A stretch of DNA of 64,000 nt from Terripilifer ovatus. GTDB taxonomy: Bacteria > Pseudomonadota > Alphaproteobacteria > Rhizobiales > Beijerinckiaceae. The translations under genes were made by a program, and so were the position numbers. Under the pieces are notes generated by a model. That model did not search any database. It saw only the letters and a program-made list of their open reading frames with translations, and had not been told where the DNA came from. The stretch covers positions 62,001 to 126,000 of the forward strand of contig JARHVB010000005.1 in assembly GCA_029222685.1 (NCBI GenBank), read 5' to 3'. Positions 60,948-64,000 of the stretch are shown here, piece by piece. Position 1 is the first letter of the stretch. Each line of letters starts with the position of its first letter.

Positions 60948-62231
60948 ATGCTGACCCATGAACAGAATATGGCATTGACGCAGGTCGGCCCCGGAACGCC
61001 GATGGGCAATTTCATGCGCCGCTACTGGATTCCCGTTGCAAAGCTCGAGGAACTGTCCGAGCCGGGCGGCGCGCCGACACGCGTGCGCATTCTGGGAGAG
61101 AATCTCGTCGCCTTCCGCGATCCGTCAGGTGCCTGCGGCCTGGTCAACGAAACCTGCCCGCATCGTGGTGCATCCCTGGCCTATGGCCGCAATGAAGAGG
61201 GCGGCCTGCGCTGCCTGTATCATGGTTGGAAGATCGGCGCATCCGGTCAGGTGCTGGAAACGCCGCCGGAACCGGTTCACGTCACCTTCCCGCAAAGGCT
61301 GTGCGTGCCGGCCTATCCCGTGCGCGAGGCCGGCGGACTGCTGTGGGCCTATATGGGTCCAAAGGAAATGGAACCGCCGTTCCCGAAATTTCCATGGCTG
61401 GATCTGCCGCCCGACCAGCTCCTGGTCGTGAAGATGTATCAGGACAATAATTATCTGCAGGGCGTCGAGGGCGATCTTGATCCGGCGCACCCCAACTACC
61501 TGCACCGCGATTTCGATCTGACGGACGAAGCAAGCTGGTCCGGCGTCGGCTGGCAATCGATGGCCGTGATCATGTCGGACGGCTCGCCGGACATCCAGTG
61601 CGAAGAAACGCCCTATCTCATGCGCGTCGGCGCTATCCGGCAGGCCAGCGATCCGGACATGCGCTATGTCCGCTCGACCGAATGGATCGCGCCGTTCTAT
61701 TGCTATATCGCCACCGGCCCGCAGGAATCGCGGCTGTTCAAGGCCTGGCATCCGATCGACGATTACAGTTGTTTCACCTTTTACATTCACTTCGACCACG
61801 GCCGCGCGCTGAATCCCGAGGCGATCTATTCCAATTGGGGCCATCGCGCCGACAAGCCCGATTACAAAACACAGCACAATCTGGCGAACATGCATCTGCA
61901 GGACCGCGAGCGCATGAAGCGCGGCAATTTCTCCGGCGTGAACGGCGCCGCGATCCAGGATCGCGCCGTCCAGGAAAGCATGGGTCCCCTGTTCGACCGT
62001 ACCCAGGAACATTTGGGAACCAGCGACAAGGCCGTCATGTACTATCGCCGCCTGCTGCTGCGTAAGCTCAAGGAAATGGAAGGCGGGCTGCCGCTTCCCG
62101 CGCACGATCCCTCTCTGGATTTCAAGCAGCGCGCCTGCTCGTTCGACATGCCTGCCGATCAACCCTGGCAGGACGTGGTGAAGTGGCAGGAAGACTATGA
62201 GCGTGGCCACAGGCCACTCGCCGCCGAGTGA
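60948..62231 (+). CDS. Rieske oxygenase, phthalate 4,5-dioxygenase-like
   Basis: Terminal oxygenase of 427 residues. The opening MLTHEQNMALTQVGPGTPMG then NFMRRYW closely resembles phthalate 4,5-dioxygenase oxygenases. The Rieske site is CPHRGASLAYGR ... CLYHGW; the mononuclear iron site is EGDLDPAHPNYLH. It is 77 residues longer than the other Rieske protein (54961-56013), and the two are clearly not recent duplicates. Followed 24 bases later by an amidase gene. No reductase gene is in the window. AGGTG precedes ATG 60948. Confidence 0.93.
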   Translation: MLTHEQNMALTQVGPGTPMGNFMRRYWIPVAKLEELSEPGGAPTRVRILGENLVAFRDPSGACGLVNETCPHRGASLAYGRNEEGGLRCLYHGWKIGASGQVLETPPEPVHVTFPQRLCVPAYPVREAGGLLWAYMGPKEMEPPFPKFPWLDLPPDQLLVVKMYQDNNYLQGVEGDLDPAHPNYLHRDFDLTDEASWSGVGWQSMAVIMSDGSPDIQCEETPYLMRVGAIRQASDPDMRYVRSTEWIAPFYCYIATGPQESRLFKAWHPIDDYSCFTFYIHFDHGRALNPEAIYSNWGHRADKPDYKTQHNLANMHLQDRERMKRGNFSGVNGAAIQDRAVQESMGPLFDRTQEHLGTSDKAVMYYRRLLLRKLKEMEGGLPLPAHDPSLDFKQRACSFDMPADQPWQDVVKWQEDYERGHRPLAAE

Positions 62232-62255
62232 TCGATCGATAGAACGGACCATCCG

Positions 62256-63716
62256 ATGACGCCGGCGATTGAAGACGTGTTGTTGGAAGACCTGTTGTTG
62301 AATGGCTCGATTGCCGCTCTCCGCCAGGCCTTCGTGGACAGGCATCTGTCGGTCGGCGAAGCGGTGGCATTCTATGTCGCCCGTGTCGAAGCGCTGGACA
62401 GGTCCGGCCCGAGGCTGAATGCCATCCGCGCTCTGGCCCCCGATCTTGAGGAACAGGCGCAGCGTGCCGATGCTGCAATCGCCGAAGGCCTTGCGCTTGG
62501 TCCGCTGCATGGCATTCCTGTCCTCCTCAAGGACAATATCGCCGCTGTCGGACAGGTGATGGCGGCAGGTGCCGCGGCGCTGGCTGGCTTCAAGCCGCAA
62601 CGCGATGCCACACTGGTCACGCGGCTGCGCAATGCGGGCGCGATCATCTTCGGCAAGGCCAATATGACCGAGTTCGCCGATTACGTCTCCGATGTCATGC
62701 CGTCTGGCTTCAGCGGCGCCGGCGGCGTGGTGAAGAATCCGCACGGATTCGAATATGGCCGCGGGCTGGGGTCGAGCATCGGTCCTGCTGCTGCCGTTGC
62801 CGCCGGTCTCGTGCCGGTCGCCATCGGCAGCGAGACGCAGAATTCGATTCAGACGCCGGCCTGCGTCAGTTCGCTTGTCGGCTTCAAGCCAAGCGTCGGC
62901 CTGGTCAGCCGGTCGGGCGTAGTCCCGCTGGTGACGAGCCAGGATTCGCCCGGCCCCCTGGCGCGCAGCGTTGCAGATGCAGCCCTGGTGATGTCGGTCA
63001 TCGCCGGCGCCGACATCCGCGACGCGGCCTCGCTCGAGACGAGCCTGACACCACCGCGCGCAGCCGTGGCGCGGGACCTCCGATCGATCAGATTGGGCGT
63101 GCCGCGCCGGACCATCGCCGACCGGGCGGATATCGCGGCGCTGCTGCCGGCATTCGACAAAATGCTTTTGCGGCTGGCCGCGGCCGGCGTCACGATTATC
63201 GATCCCTGCGATGCGCCGAGCGCCGAGCAACTGCTGGATGTGCGCTCCAGCGTCTTCCGCACCGAATTCAAGGCCGCACTCAATGCCTTCCTCGCCGAGC
63301 ATGGTAATCCCTGCGGCATGACCTCGCTGGAGGACATCATCCGCTGGAACAGCGCCCATCCGGAGGCGATTCCCTACGGCCAATCCTTGCTGGAGGCCGC
63401 GCAGGCAACGTCCGGTCTCGACGATCCGCAATATCGCAGCGACCGGCTGCGCGATATCGCCCTGAGCCGAACCGCAGGCATCGATGCCGCCTTGCAGTTC
63501 GGCAATGCCGATGCGTTGATCGTTCCCATGAGCACGGCAGCGAAATGGACAGGCAAGGCGGGAGCGCCGGTTCTGGCCCTGCCGATCGGGCTGGACGAGA
63601 CAGGGCTACCGTTCGGCGTCACGCTTTTCTCGTCCTGTGGACAGGACCAGCGGCTGCTCGATGTCGGCGCTGCCCTTGCCTCGCTGATCGGCAGACGCTG
63701 CCTGCCCTCGTTCTGA
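62256..63716 (+). CDS. Amidase signature family hydrolase
   Basis: Hydrolyses a C-N amide bond through a Ser-cisSer-Lys triad; 486 residues. The Lys is in VLLKDNIA near residue 91. The usual GGSSGGS loop is altered to GLGSSIGPA but keeps the serines, and the nucleophile region is GSETQNSIQTP instead of GTDTGGSIR. This places it in a divergent branch of the family. Co-directional with the Rieske gene. Its stop is followed immediately by the end of a convergent gene. Confidence 0.9.
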   Translation: MTPAIEDVLLEDLLLNGSIAALRQAFVDRHLSVGEAVAFYVARVEALDRSGPRLNAIRALAPDLEEQAQRADAAIAEGLALGPLHGIPVLLKDNIAAVGQVMAAGAAALAGFKPQRDATLVTRLRNAGAIIFGKANMTEFADYVSDVMPSGFSGAGGVVKNPHGFEYGRGLGSSIGPAAAVAAGLVPVAIGSETQNSIQTPACVSSLVGFKPSVGLVSRSGVVPLVTSQDSPGPLARSVADAALVMSVIAGADIRDAASLETSLTPPRAAVARDLRSIRLGVPRRTIADRADIAALLPAFDKMLLRLAAAGVTIIDPCDAPSAEQLLDVRSSVFRTEFKAALNAFLAEHGNPCGMTSLEDIIRWNSAHPEAIPYGQSLLEAAQATSGLDDPQYRSDRLRDIALSRTAGIDAALQFGNADALIVPMSTAAKWTGKAGAPVLALPIGLDETGLPFGVTLFSSCGQDQRLLDVGAALASLIGRRCLPSF

Positions 63717-64000
63717 TCAACCGGACTTGGCTGTGCTGTTCTGCAAAACATGGGCGGCAATTTCGCCCGCTGTCGTCGGCCACACGCCATCGCGGCCAAG
63801 CACATCGTCGAGCACGTCCTCAAGATAACCGATGCGATGCGGATGGCCGATGTACCAGGGGTGCAGGTTCAACACCAGATGGCGGCCATTAGACGCGCCA
63901 TCGGCCAGAAGCTGGTCGACCGCATCGCGCACCCCGTTGCGCCACCGGTCCATGCTCAGCCGCCGATGCCAGCCGGCAACCACATCGTCGAGCTCCAGCG
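63717..64000 (-). CDS. Polysaccharide deacetylase family protein, C-terminal part
   Basis: Only the last 94 codons are visible; the 5' part lies beyond the right edge. The segment LVLNLHPWYIGHPHRIGYLE followed by VLDDVLGRDGVWPTTAGEIA matches the C-terminal end of NodB-homology hydrolases of the allantoinase (PuuE-like) subgroup, where HPWxxGxPHR is conserved. That subgroup acts on amide bonds of small metabolites, which would fit the adjoining amidase. The frame runs open to base 64000. Confidence 0.8.
   Translation of the reverse strand, partial: LELDDVVAGWHRRLSMDRWRNGVRDAVDQLLADGASNGRHLVLNLHPWYIGHPHRIGYLEDVLDDVLGRDGVWPTTAGEIAAHVLQNSTAKSG

Noticed and set aside
61125..63431. A 768-codon minus-strand open frame opposite the Rieske and amidase genes
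   Set aside because: It spans two genes with intact catalytic motifs and has no coherent domain of its own, so it is a shadow.
1..64000. tRNA or rRNA genes, CRISPR arrays, insertion sequences or prophage genes
   Set aside because: Looked for cloverleaf-like arms, regularly spaced repeats and transposase or integrase motifs; none were convincing by eye. A tRNA scan would settle the first point.

Overview
The window is a 64 kb piece of a high-GC chromosome from an alphaproteobacterium, most likely a Hyphomicrobiales (Bradyrhizobium/Xanthobacteraceae-like) species. The pointers are a eukaryotic-type glutamine synthetase II with a divergent gstI-like gene, a Ku-LigD repair pair, egtB-egtD, a CsoR-controlled copper module, and intergenic repeats of kinds common in that order. 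I see no rRNA, tRNA, CRISPR array, phage or transposase genes, so it reads as stable chromosome rich in catabolic and transport operons. The assignment to the order is inference; no marker gene was compared.

Layout. (1) 1-4690: central carbon, with zwf (cut by the left edge) and a short-form gnd on the minus strand, divergent from a glycogen-debranching-type glucosidase. (2) 4840-9493: a complete branched-chain-amino-acid-type (HAAT) ABC transporter, livG-livF-livK-livH-livM. (3) 9500-14556: a Bug/TctC-type binding protein divergent from a LysR regulator, then a four-gene minus-strand operon (CaiB CoA-transferase, two MaoC hydratase halves, citryl-CoA-lyase-like enzyme) that looks like a route for activating, hydrating and cleaving a dicarboxylate. 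(4) 14942-19666: egtB-egtD followed directly by an ATPase and a fused permease/binding protein resembling the EgtUV ergothioneine transporter. (5) 19816-28830: a DUF427 protein, a tiny winged-helix-like protein, ligD and ku (non-homologous end joining), a glycine-zipper stress protein, an atypical Nramp-family transporter coupled to a cysteine hydrolase, an FMN reductase and small unknowns. (6) 29100-31594: glutaminase, gstI-like gene and glnII with two sigma-54-type promoter matches. (7) 31649-34895: copper ATPase, CsoR repressor and a periplasmic cupredoxin around two CsoR-type operators. (8) 34983-36053: an acyltransferase-3 membrane protein.

(9) 36356-64000 is a continuous catabolic region. 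The plus-strand half encodes an ABC importer, an AtzA/TrzA-type amidohydrolase, a binding protein and a three-subunit molybdenum hydroxylase. A possible long minus-strand unit (57248 down to 44235) carries a binding protein, a small helix-turn-helix protein, a Rieske oxygenase, a hydroxyisobutyrate-type dehydrogenase, a TetR regulator, hydantoinase A and B, another binding protein, an acyl-CoA ligase, two atypical crotonases and a fumarylacetoacetase-family enzyme. It is followed by IclR, a flavin-dependent monooxygenase, MarR, a metal-dependent cyclase, a second Rieske oxygenase, an amidase and the end of a polysaccharide-deacetylase-family gene. The mix of ring hydroxylases, C-N hydrolases and CoA-linked C-C cleavage enzymes points to complete breakdown of an imported N-heterocycle or cyclic imide. 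The substrate cannot be read from sequence.
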